The notes beneath the pieces were generated by a model. That model did no database searches. It saw only the letters and a list, made by a program, of their open reading frames with translations, and was not told the origin of the DNA. From Cohnella baijiui (GTDB taxonomy: Bacteria > Bacillota > Bacilli > Paenibacillales > Paenibacillaceae): DNA of 64,000 nucleotides. Of this stretch, positions 1-7,543 are shown one piece after another (the stretch's first letter is position 1; every line of letters begins with the position of its first letter). The position numbers were made by a program, and so were the translations under genes. The DNA lies in the NCBI RefSeq assembly GCF_020731285.1, contig NZ_JAJFOW010000006.1:62001-126000 (forward strand), read 5' to 3'.

Positions 1-151
1 CGTCTTCTTCTATTCCCCGGTGCATCATGTCGCCATCTACATTGGCAACGGCAAAATTATGCACACGTACGGCAAGCCGGGCGTCACGATCTCGAACCTG
101 AAATCCGGATGGTGGAAAGATCATTACAAGACGGCCAGACGCGTTTTGTAA
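1..151 (+). CDS. NlpC/P60 cell-wall hydrolase, 3' end only
   Basis: Only the last 49 codons lie in the window (frame starting at base 2, TAA at 149-151). The product contains HHVAIYIGNGKIMHTYGKPG, the segment around the catalytic His of NlpC/P60 peptidoglycan endopeptidases, and ends TARRVL. It is a close paralogue of the complete gene at 45211-45705, which has HVAVYIGSNKILHTYGKPGV and the same TARRVL end. The family cleaves D-gamma-glutamyl-diaminopimelate bonds outside the cell; the catalytic Cys and the signal peptide would be upstream, out of view. A strong intrinsic terminator follows. Confidence 0.9.
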   Translation, partial: VFFYSPVHHVAIYIGNGKIMHTYGKPGVTISNLKSGWWKDHYKTARRVL

Positions 152-187
152 CGTTTAGCTCTAATCGCTTTCTAATCACCAGTTAAA

Positions 188-211
188 GCCGCTCTATTCG
201 AGCGGCTTTTT
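188..211 (+). terminator. Rho-independent terminator after the NlpC/P60 gene
   Basis: A 7-bp stem GCCGCTC/GAGCGGC (188-194 and 200-206) with loop TATTC is followed by five T (207-211). It lies between convergent genes and overlaps the stop codon of the minus-strand gerC. On the minus strand the stem is followed only by TTTAA, so it may act weakly in that direction. Confidence 0.85.
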
Positions 212-1360
212 CGTCCATTGTTTATGCTGTTCCCGAAGCTTGAGCTTGCCGGTGTGCACCAATTTCACCTTGACGCGCAGCTCGAACGGGAGCCGCTCGA
301 ACGCGACACGCTGCGCCCGCAGCTTGCGCCATTCGGTCAGATGCCAGCGATAGACGGCCTCTTCGGCGTTGAACATATCGATTCCTCTCGCGCGTCCGAG
401 CGCGATCGCTTCCTCCAGATCCTTCCGGATCGATCGCTCCGCCTCCCGGATCAATTCCTCGTCGGTTGTTTGCTTCAACATCTCGTGCACATACGCGTTT
501 ACCGTCAAACGAAGATGAAAAGCGGGCTTCCCGCCGCGGGGGGCGTAGCGCAGCTTGAACGTGTTTTTTTTGACGACGAGCACGGCGAGCACCTCCGAGT
601 TCCCGCTAACCTTCAGAAACGTACGGGAAGCGTCGGAGCGAACCCAACGCATGCCTCTCATCTGTTCGTTCGACAGGTATCCTTTGTCCATTCCTCTTTC
701 TACGGCAAACGCGCCGTCGTACATCAGAAATCGCGGATGCTGATCACCCTGGATCCAGCTCCGGTCGTTGATCCTCAGGTTCGGCAGCAGCGTCGTGCTC
801 GCCTCCGAGTGATACTCCCTCACGAAAGCCTGCAGACTCATCGGGGCAACATACGGCTTGCCCGGCCCCCGCGTCACCGGCTGGTATAGAAAGCTGTACA
901 GCGGAGATTCGAACAAGCGGTCGGACGAGAGGATCTTCTCCGGATTCTCCGTCGTGCCGATCAAATTGATGTTGTAGCGAACGGCGCGGCTGCGGTTGAT
1001 ACCATCCAGCACCTCGTCCATATGCCCGAGCGTCCGTTCGGTCACGATGATCGTCATGAGGTGATCGAGCGTAGGCGCAAGCTGCGAGCTGCGATACATT
1101 TCGTTTAGCGCCAGATGCACGGTCGGACCTTGGCCACTCCCGATGAACGTCTTCATCCGCGAGCCCCCGGCGCCTTCCATTTTCGCGACGTCGGCCATGT
1201 TGATCAGGGCGGCTTGGACGGTATAGCGCTTGTTCGCCGCGTCGTAGTCGACGCCCATGCTCGTGAAATAGTTGCTCTCCTGAATCGGCGTCACGTCCCA
1301 GCAGGCGGCGAGCAGCGCGCAGGCGACGAGCGGCAGTAGCAGCTTCATCGTCGTCGGCAT
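194..1360 (-). CDS. gerC: Ger(x)C family spore germination lipoprotein
   Basis: This 388-residue protein is the C subunit of a GerA-type germinant receptor, anchored to the outer face of the spore inner membrane. The N-terminus is a lipoprotein signal: Lys, hydrophobic core, then the lipobox LLAAC with Cys near residue 20 followed by WD, typical of Ger(x)C. The start at 1360 is supported by GGCGGTGA six bases upstream, overlapping the gerA stop. An in-frame Met five codons later is an alternative. It is the last gene of a tight gerB-gerA-gerC operon, six bases after gerA. Which nutrient is sensed cannot be told from sequence. Confidence 0.93.
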   Translation of the reverse strand: MPTTMKLLLPLVACALLAACWDVTPIQESNYFTSMGVDYDAANKRYTVQAALINMADVAKMEGAGGSRMKTFIGSGQGPTVHLALNEMYRSSQLAPTLDHLMTIIVTERTLGHMDEVLDGINRSRAVRYNINLIGTTENPEKILSSDRLFESPLYSFLYQPVTRGPGKPYVAPMSLQAFVREYHSEASTTLLPNLRINDRSWIQGDQHPRFLMYDGAFAVERGMDKGYLSNEQMRGMRWVRSDASRTFLKVSGNSEVLAVLVVKKNTFKLRYAPRGGKPAFHLRLTVNAYVHEMLKQTTDEELIREAERSIRKDLEEAIALGRARGIDMFNAEEAVYRWHLTEWRKLRAQRVAFERLPFELRVKVKLVHTGKLKLREQHKQWTKKPLE

Positions 1361-1366
1361 CGGGCT

Positions 1367-2776
1367 TCACCGCCGTTCAGGGGACTTAGGCCGCGGCCCG
1401 AGCGGGTTGTGCAAATATTTGGTTGGAAACCGAACAAACGCATACCAGAACGACTTCCACCGGATCGGCGCGAGCGGCGCCAGATAGGGCACGCCAAACG
1501 AGCTGAGCGATGCCAGGTACAGCAGAATGGCGAACATGCTGACGAAAAAACCGAACATCCCGAGAAAGGAGCTGGCGATGACGACTCCGATCCTCATCAA
1601 GCTGACCGAGCCGAGCAGCGTCTGGTTTACGAGCGTAAAGGACGTGATGTTCGTAATCGCCGAGACGACGAGCATCGTCGGGGACGTTAAGCCCGCGCGG
1701 ATCGCGGCGTCGCCGACGATGATCCCGCCCACGACCGCCACCGTCTGTCCGACGGCTTGTGGCAGGCGCAAGCCCGCCTCGCGGAACAGCTCGAACATGC
1801 CGAGCATGAAGAACATCTCCATCGTCGTCGACATGGGGAGCCCCGTGCGGGACATGACGATCGTCGACAGGAGCGGAAACGGAAACTGGTCGATGCTGAA
1901 CGCGGACAGCGCGACCCAAAAGCCGGGCAGGGCCAGCGTCGTCACAAGGCCAAGCAGCCGGAGAATCCGCTCCACGGTCACGTAATAATACGAGTTGTGG
2001 TTGTCCTCGGCCGACTTCAGCAGATTGTACAGATTGGCCGGCGCCGTGTAGCCGATCGGCAAGCCGTCCACGAGAAAGGCGACCCGCCCGGCGATCAGCG
2101 ACCGGACGATGAAGTCGGGTCTTCCCGTATAGCCGATTAACGGAAACAGCGAATTCGAACGGTCGGCGATGAGCTCCTCCCATTGGCCCGACCCGTAGAC
2201 GACCTCCGCCGTTACTTTGCTCAGCCGGCGCCGTGCCTCCTCCACGAGGTTTCCCGGCGCCGCCGACGCCATGTACAGCAGGGCGACGCGGGTTTGGCTC
2301 TCGGATCCGAGCCGGTACTGCTCGACCTTCAGATCCGGCGTTCGCAGCCGCTTGCGGATCAAGGTCAAATTCACGTACAGCTCTTCGATCAGGCCGTCGC
2401 GGGGACCTTTCACGGATAATTCCGTGCTGGACTCCTCCGGCATGCGCTCGGGCAGGTTGGAGATCGAATAGTCGTACAGCCGACCGCCGGCGAACAGGAT
2501 CACGCTGCCCGAAAACAGCTGAGCGAACACCAGCTTGCGCTGGCGCTCGTCGTCCGCGGCCAGAGGAACCGAAGCGAGCGGCGGGACGAAGCCCCGTTCG
2601 TCGGCCAGGCCGGCCCGAACTTCGGGAAGCAGCTTCTGCGTATAAAGCGTTCCGTCGATCATCCGCTCGGTATAGGCGATCACCGCGCTGCGTTCGCCGA
2701 TGGCGATGCGTTCCAATCGGACGTCCCCGCAATGCGCGATCGCCGAGTCGAACCACTCAAGCCCGGTTCGCACCAT
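1367..2776 (-). CDS. gerA: GerA family spore germination protein (receptor A subunit)
   Basis: This 469-residue A subunit of a germinant receptor has a soluble N-terminal half (to about residue 260) and a C-terminal half with several hydrophobic segments. The family signature is seen around GLPIGYTAPANLYNLLKSAED and TGLPMSTTMEMFFMLGMFEL. In the GerA family the subunit forms an oligomeric nutrient-gated channel with the B subunit. The start at 2776 has GGAGGGG seven bases upstream and overlaps the end of gerB by 20 bases, implying coupled translation. The C-terminus is the usual short basic tail. The N-terminal domain is somewhat shorter than in Bacillus GerAA, as in many Paenibacillus receptors (family knowledge). 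Confidence 0.94.
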   Translation of the reverse strand: MVRTGLEWFDSAIAHCGDVRLERIAIGERSAVIAYTERMIDGTLYTQKLLPEVRAGLADERGFVPPLASVPLAADDERQRKLVFAQLFSGSVILFAGGRLYDYSISNLPERMPEESSTELSVKGPRDGLIEELYVNLTLIRKRLRTPDLKVEQYRLGSESQTRVALLYMASAAPGNLVEEARRRLSKVTAEVVYGSGQWEELIADRSNSLFPLIGYTGRPDFIVRSLIAGRVAFLVDGLPIGYTAPANLYNLLKSAEDNHNSYYYVTVERILRLLGLVTTLALPGFWVALSAFSIDQFPFPLLSTIVMSRTGLPMSTTMEMFFMLGMFELFREAGLRLPQAVGQTVAVVGGIIVGDAAIRAGLTSPTMLVVSAITNITSFTLVNQTLLGSVSLMRIGVVIASSFLGMFGFFVSMFAILLYLASLSSFGVPYLAPLAPIRWKSFWYAFVRFPTKYLHNPLGPRPKSPERR

Positions 2777-3857
2777 CGGCCGCCCCTCCTTTCCGGCGCA
2801 AGCTCGCCAGCAGGAACAGATAGATCGATAACGCCGCCATCACGGCGAGCGAGACCGGCATCCACATGCCGAACCACCGGTACTGCTGCGCGTCTCCGAA
2901 CGGGATGATGCAAAGCGCCACGAGCAGCGCGCCGATCGCGATCAGCGCCACGATCCGCCGCCCCGGCGTCCGCAGGCGGAGCAGGTCCAGAACCAGGCAG
3001 AGCGAAGCGGCCGTCCGAACGAACGCCCCGCTCAGCCACTGGAAGATCGCGAAAAAATCGACATGTTCGATATACTTGCCGATGCGGACGAGACGCCACT
3101 GGGCGTAGGCGGGAAACCGGAGCGCCGTCGCTTCGTAAACGCCGAATTCGGTCGTCGCGCCGATGACCGGTCCAAGGCAAAGGCATGCGACGATCAAACC
3201 GGTTGCGTACAGATGCACCGGCTTGAACGGCTTGGTCGTGTAATGGCTCAGCAGCGCGAAGACGAGAAGCTCGACGAAACCGCTGCCGACGACGATCATC
3301 CCGTCGACGATCGGCTTGTAGCCGTATTCGAAAATCGGGAACAGCTGCCGGTAATCCTTCCGGTCGGCGTTGGCGCCCGATACAAAAAAACCGAGCGCGA
3401 TGACGACCGGCAGCAGGATGCAAGAAAGATAAACGATGACGTGAAAGCCTTGGTAAGCGGCAAAGGCGCACAGCAGAACGAACACGACCGAGGTGACCGA
3501 GACCGGCGTGGACGGCAGATAGGAACTCGTTCCCCAAGTCATCGTATCGACGACCGTGACGACCGACGTGCAAAGCAGAAAAAGAACCAAAATCCCGACG
3601 GTGAGGGATCTGGCGAACGTCCCTCCCTTTCGCTGCAGCCAGTCGTTCACGCTGACGGTGCCGATGTCGCGGACGATGCGATAGACGAGGAAAAGCCATC
3701 CGAGCAAGACGACCGTCGTCGCGAGCACCGCGACCCAAGCGTCTCGGCCGGAGGCGTCGAACAGCAGAGGCAATATGATGACGTGATTAAGCAGACCGAC
3801 GGACAGCAGGACGGTCGATATGGCGGAAATGCGGCCGACGCGTACCCAGGACATCAT
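2757..3857 (-). CDS. gerB: GerAB/ArcD/ProY family germination permease (receptor B subunit)
   Basis: This 366-residue integral membrane protein has about ten hydrophobic segments and resembles amino-acid permeases of the APC superfamily. The B subunit of GerA-type receptors carries the germinant-binding pocket. The start is the first of two Met codons, with GGAGGAG six bases upstream. It is the first gene of the operon, so the order is B-A-C rather than the A-B-C of the Bacillus gerA operon. The gerB and gerA genes overlap by 20 bases. Such operons are usually transcribed by sigma-G in the forespore; I did not find a convincing sigma-G promoter. Confidence 0.92.
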   Translation of the reverse strand: MMSWVRVGRISAISTVLLSVGLLNHVIILPLLFDASGRDAWVAVLATTVVLLGWLFLVYRIVRDIGTVSVNDWLQRKGGTFARSLTVGILVLFLLCTSVVTVVDTMTWGTSSYLPSTPVSVTSVVFVLLCAFAAYQGFHVIVYLSCILLPVVIALGFFVSGANADRKDYRQLFPIFEYGYKPIVDGMIVVGSGFVELLVFALLSHYTTKPFKPVHLYATGLIVACLCLGPVIGATTEFGVYEATALRFPAYAQWRLVRIGKYIEHVDFFAIFQWLSGAFVRTAASLCLVLDLLRLRTPGRRIVALIAIGALLVALCIIPFGDAQQYRWFGMWMPVSLAVMAALSIYLFLLASLRRKGGAADGANRA

Positions 3858-3943
3858 GCGGACTCCTCCTCCGGTATTTTACCGTTTCCCGGAATCGGAA
3901 GAAATATGCGTCATGAGGCTGGGAGGCGACGGCCGGGGAGGGC

Positions 3944-5083
3944 CTAGCGATCGTCGCGCGTCAGCTTCAGCAATCGGGAGAGGACATCCGAGCTGGAGAA
4001 GTCCTCCCCGAGGAAGACGGCGACGTCCGGGATTTCCTTCTGCGGCGTGATTCGCAGAAAGTCCGTTTCGCGATAGGCGTACTGGAACAGAAAGCGGCTC
4101 GCCGTATCGGTAAAGGTGACGATCCCTTTCGCCCGGTAGACGCCCCCCGGCAGCTCTCGCAGCATCCGCTCGAAGTCGACGCTGTTCACCGGACCGCTCA
4201 GATAATGCGTCAAAACGTTCACGTGATCGTGCGGATGGGCGTGATCGTGCAGATGGGCGTGATCGTGCAGATGGGCGTGATCATGCAGATGAGGGTGCGC
4301 ATGAGCATGATCGTGCGGATCAACCTTTTGGTGATCGATATTATGCGATCCAGCGGGATGCCGATGAAGCTGTTCATCCCCATGCGCATGAACTTCTAAA
4401 TGCGGGTCCAGCCCGGACGATTCGTCGTAGGCGAGTCCGACCGCCTGCGGCATCCGAGGGCTTGCGCCGGGCAGCGCCCGCTCGACCGCCTCCGGATTCA
4501 CGTCGCAGCGCACCGCAGGCAGAATCGGGGCCGCCGCGTTCCACTCCCGGAGCTGTGCCGCCAACTCCGCCAGCTCGGCCTCGCCGACGAGATCCGTCTT
4601 GTTCAGTACGAGCAGCGAAGCGCCGCGGATCTGCTCCCGCATCAACCGCAGCGTCTTGCCGGCGCCGACGCGTTTCCGGTCGAGCAGATGGCAGGCGTCC
4701 ACGACCGTGATCAGGCCGCGGAGCTCCAGACGCGTGTACATAGCCGCCTCCGTCACCGCGTCCATCATTGCGAGCGGCTCCGCGACACCCGTCGATTCGA
4801 TCCAGACGGTATCCGGCCGATACGTCTCGATCAATCGCATCAGCTCGAGGCCGAGGTCGGCTTTGATCGAGCAGCAGATGCAGCCTCCCAGCATTTCCGC
4901 CATCGGCACGTCGCGGTCGACGAGCAGTCCGTCAAGGTTTACCTCCCCCGATTCGTTCATCAATACCGCAACCTTTTCCCCGCGAGCCTTGGCATCTGCC
5001 AGCATCCGCTGCAGCATCGTCGTCTTGCCGCTGCCGAGAAATCCGGTCAGCGCGAATACGTTCACCGCGCTTTTCTCTCCCAT
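3944..5083 (-). CDS. CobW/COG0523 G3E-family GTPase, zinc metallochaperone-like
   Basis: The 379-residue product has Walker A GFLGSGKTT near the N-terminus, the family metal motif GGCICCS (CxCC), the switch region WIESTGVAEP, and NKTD for guanine recognition. A His-rich loop (about residues 228-293, HLHDHA units) separates the GTPase from the C-terminal CobW domain. Family members deliver Zn or another metal using GTP hydrolysis. I place the start at the Met at 5083 with GGGAG eight bases upstream; an upstream in-frame start at 5188 would run into repeat DNA. It is monocistronic, downstream of a repeat array. No clear Zur box was seen, so metal identity is inferred. Confidence 0.9.
   Translation of the reverse strand: MGEKSAVNVFALTGFLGSGKTTMLQRMLADAKARGEKVAVLMNESGEVNLDGLLVDRDVPMAEMLGGCICCSIKADLGLELMRLIETYRPDTVWIESTGVAEPLAMMDAVTEAAMYTRLELRGLITVVDACHLLDRKRVGAGKTLRLMREQIRGASLLVLNKTDLVGEAELAELAAQLREWNAAAPILPAVRCDVNPEAVERALPGASPRMPQAVGLAYDESSGLDPHLEVHAHGDEQLHRHPAGSHNIDHQKVDPHDHAHAHPHLHDHAHLHDHAHLHDHAHPHDHVNVLTHYLSGPVNSVDFERMLRELPGGVYRAKGIVTFTDTASRFLFQYAYRETDFLRITPQKEIPDVAVFLGEDFSSSDVLSRLLKLTRDDR
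4223..4294. repeat. Four 18-bp tandem repeats encoding HLHDHA in the GTPase
   Basis: Units begin at 4223, 4241, 4259 and 4277. The second and third are identical (GTGATCGTGCAGATGGGC on the plus strand); the first differs by one base and the fourth by three. Because the unit is 18 bp, copy-number changes keep the reading frame and alter only the length of the metal-binding His loop. Confidence 0.9.
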
Positions 5084-5169
5084 AAGGCGGTCTCCCTTCC
5101 CTCTCCCTATCATTCCGCAGTCCCGGAAATAACGGCCCAGCCTCCTGCAGTCCTCTCCATGCTTCTCAG

Positions 5170-5341
5170 TTCGATTTTTCGCATACATGAGTCCACTTTC
5201 CCGCGGAAAGTCACGATTCTATTCGCTTTTTCGAATACAATCGACCAATTCGCCCCTGGTTGGCAGCGCTCTGTTCGATATTTCGAATACATACGGCAAC
5301 TTGTCCCCCAGGGACAGCGCTCTGTTCGATTTTTCGAATAC
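5170..5341. repeat. Periodic palindromic repeat array 1 (51-52 bp period)
   Basis: Four near-palindromic cores of the type TTCGATTTTTCGAATAC start at 5170, 5222, 5274 and 5325, so the period is 52, 52 and 51 bp. The segments between cores differ, but some contain their own dyads, for example CTTTCCCGCGGAAAG at 5197-5211. The array fills most of the 388-bp gap between the GTPase gene and the SRAP gene. The same core in the opposite orientation recurs at 60201-60525. Short ORFs predicted across it look like translation artefacts of the repeat. Confidence 0.85.
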
Positions 5342-5471
5342 GTACGGCCGCAAGCCGAACTTGCCAGATAGATCCCGATTTCCCGCGTTTAGCGAACCCG
5401 CTCCGTCCAACAGCGGTATTCCTATACGTGAAAACCCCGGAAGCGCCGCTTCCGGGGAAGATCCAATGGCG

Positions 5472-6146
5472 TTATCTCCGCAAAGACGCATAAGCGGCCC
5501 GAATCGGCTCCACGCATTCCGGCGCTTCGTTCGACCGGTCGTTCACGTAGGCGCCCACCGGATAGCCGATCAGCTCTCCGCTTTCGAGTCGCCGGATGTG
5601 CGGATAGACGCCGCGGTACTCCACGTTGCCTTCGGACAGCCAGGCGTCGATCCCCGCTTCGTCGAGAATCGCGGGCATCCGTTCCGCGCAGCCGGCGACC
5701 TGATCGTTCGGCGCCGTCGTCAGCATCGTGTAGGCGCGAATATCGCCGCCCTCGACCCTGGGCCAGATCTCGTAAAAGCCCGGAACGGCGAACGTCCGCC
5801 GGTCGCGAAGGACGAAATGGACCGGCTGGTTCACCTTGCCTTGCGTCCGCCAGCCGTAAAATCCGCTGATCGGGATGACGCACCGCTGCTTGTTGAGGAT
5901 GCGTTTAAAGATCGGACGGTCTCCGATCCCCTGCCCGTCGGCGTTGACCGCGTCTTTGGACCAGTAAGGCATGAGTCCCCACCGCAGCGTATCCAGGATC
6001 CGCTCTCTTCGGTCTTCGAAGATGACAGCGGCGGACTGCGTGGGCGCGATGTTGTAGCGGGGCTTGTAGCTGCCGACGACATGGCCAATGCGAAAGCGTT
6101 CGACCAGATCGGGCAGATCGGCGACAAGCGAAATTCTTTGACACAT
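5472..6146 (-). CDS. SRAP-family (YedK/HMCES-like) protein with degenerate active site
   Basis: This 224-residue product starts MCQR at 6146, with GGCGGTG upstream; Cys2, exposed after Met removal, is the residue by which SRAP proteins crosslink to abasic sites in single-stranded DNA. The motifs YNIAPTQ and WGLMPYW are family signatures. The Asn of the INAR motif is kept (VNAD, Asn68), but the Glu of GFxEW is Gly98 (GFYGW) and the His before RMP is Ala154 (CAERMP). In E. coli YedK the catalytic set is Cys2, Asn75, Glu105 and His160, so two of four are replaced. It may bind or shield DNA without normal self-cleavage or reversal chemistry. It is monocistronic. Confidence 0.88.
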   Translation of the reverse strand: MCQRISLVADLPDLVERFRIGHVVGSYKPRYNIAPTQSAAVIFEDRRERILDTLRWGLMPYWSKDAVNADGQGIGDRPIFKRILNKQRCVIPISGFYGWRTQGKVNQPVHFVLRDRRTFAVPGFYEIWPRVEGGDIRAYTMLTTAPNDQVAGCAERMPAILDEAGIDAWLSEGNVEYRGVYPHIRRLESGELIGYPVGAYVNDRSNEAPECVEPIRAAYASLRR

Positions 6147-6206
6147 GGGAGGCACCGCCTTCTTTCGTTTCCTCCCATTATTTGCTTGTCCCGCGAAAAT
6201 ATGCGT

Positions 6207-7124
6207 CTACGCGCGAACGTCTTGCGGGTGACCGTCTTGGACGAGCGCGACCGCCGCGGCGTTGGCTTCGACTTGGGCGACATCCTTGCAGCCGGGAATG
6301 ACGGTCGTGACGGCCGGATGCCGAAGACACCAAGCCAGCGCCCATGCTGCCATATCGGTCCCTTCGGGAACCTCGCTGCGGCCGATCTCCTCCACCTCGC
6401 GCAGCAGCCGGTCCTGCTCGTCCGCGTCGCGCCGGGACCGAACGTCGTCGCTGCCGAAGCGGTCGCCGGGCTTGTACTTGCCGCTCAGGAAGCCGCTCGC
6501 GAGCGGCACCCGGGCCAGAACGCCGAGGCGCTGCTCCACGCACGAAGGAAACACCGCTTCCTCCGGCGCCCGGTCCAACCGGTTGTAAACGACCTGAATG
6601 GCCTCGGCCCCGACCGCGGTCGCCCGCGAAGTCTGGTGGACGTTCCGGTTCGAGCCGATCGAGATGCCGAGGTGGCGGATTTTGCCCACTTCGACCTGAC
6701 GGTTCAGCGCGTCCCACAACGTGTCTGAATCGAATGCCGCATCCGGGCCGGAATGGAACTGGTACAGGTCCACGTAATCCGTCTGCAGCGCCCGGAGGGA
6801 CTGTTCCAGCTGGCGGACCACATCCGCCGGCCCGAATTCGTCCGTCCGTTCGAACGGACGGTGAAAATGGTGGCCGAACTTCGTTGCCAGCACCCATTCC
6901 GAGCGATTGCTCCGAATGGCGGGACCGATGAGAGATTCGGACAGATGATCGCCGTAGCATTCGGCGGTGTCGATCAGATTGATGCCCAGTTCGCGGGCGC
7001 GGCCGAGAATGGCGTCCGCCTCGCGTTGCTCGTACGAGCGACCCCACTCGCCGCCAAATTGCCAGGTGCCCACGCCGACGACGGACACGTTCAACCCCGT
7101 CGAGCCCAAAGTCCGGTATTTCAT
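6207..7124 (-). CDS. Aldo/keto reductase
   Basis: The 305-residue protein begins MKYRTLGSTGLNVS, the typical AKR N-terminus, with AGGAGG upstream of the Met at 7124. The catalytic tetrad residues can be placed at D/Y in NLIDTAECYG, Lys in LATKFG, and a His in DLYQFHSG. NADPH-dependent carbonyl reduction of an unknown substrate in the cytoplasm is expected. It starts 19 bases after the stop of the YbjQ-like gene, in the same direction, so the two may be cotranscribed. Confidence 0.92.
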   Translation of the reverse strand: MKYRTLGSTGLNVSVVGVGTWQFGGEWGRSYEQREADAILGRARELGINLIDTAECYGDHLSESLIGPAIRSNRSEWVLATKFGHHFHRPFERTDEFGPADVVRQLEQSLRALQTDYVDLYQFHSGPDAAFDSDTLWDALNRQVEVGKIRHLGISIGSNRNVHQTSRATAVGAEAIQVVYNRLDRAPEEAVFPSCVEQRLGVLARVPLASGFLSGKYKPGDRFGSDDVRSRRDADEQDRLLREVEEIGRSEVPEGTDMAAWALAWCLRHPAVTTVIPGCKDVAQVEANAAAVALVQDGHPQDVRA

Positions 7125-7143
7125 TCTGCGCCGCCTCCTAGGT

Positions 7144-7461
7144 TCAGCCTTCGACCAGAACCGCCGTGCCGCTGACCGCAACCATCAGCATGCCTTCGCG
7201 CACGACCTCGTAGTCCACGTCGACCCCGACGATCGCATTGGCGCCGAGACGCTGCGCCTGCTCCACCATCTCGCCGACGGCGATATCGCGCGCCTCCTTC
7301 AGCTTGCTCTCGTAGGAGCCCGATCGTCCTCCGACAACGTCGGTGATCGAAGCCATGAAGTCGCGAAAAATATTCGCCCCCATGATCGTCTCGCCGTTCA
7401 CTAATCCGTAATATCTCGCGATGCGGTAGCCTTCCACGTTCGGTGTTGTCGTGACTAGCAT
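7144..7461 (-). CDS. YbjQ/UPF0145 family protein
   Basis: This 105-residue protein has the family features: N-terminal [11 protein letters not shown], [16 protein letters not shown] and [15 protein letters not shown] [14 protein letters not shown], ending VSGTAVLVE. Members form pentameric rings and have been called heavy-metal-binding, but function is unproven. I chose the Met at 7461 because GGAGGT sits seven bases upstream; the Met five codons earlier would put that ribosome binding site inside the coding sequence. It lies upstream of the aldo/keto reductase. Confidence 0.9.
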   Translation of the reverse strand: MLVTTTPNVEGYRIARYYGLVNGETIMGANIFRDFMASITDVVGGRSGSYESKLKEARDIAVGEMVEQAQRLGANAIVGVDVDYEVVREGMLMVAVSGTAVLVEG

Positions 7462-7543
7462 GCCGATGACCTCCATTGACTCTCGAGATAATGAATTTCG
7501 ACCTCATTTTACCATACCCCAAGATCGCAGCCAAACGGGCGCC

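Noticed and set aside
5187..6728. 513-codon plus-strand ORF across repeat array 1 and the SRAP gene
   Set aside because: It is antisense to SRAP and the aldo/keto reductase and its start lies in the repeat; GC-rich third positions open the frame.
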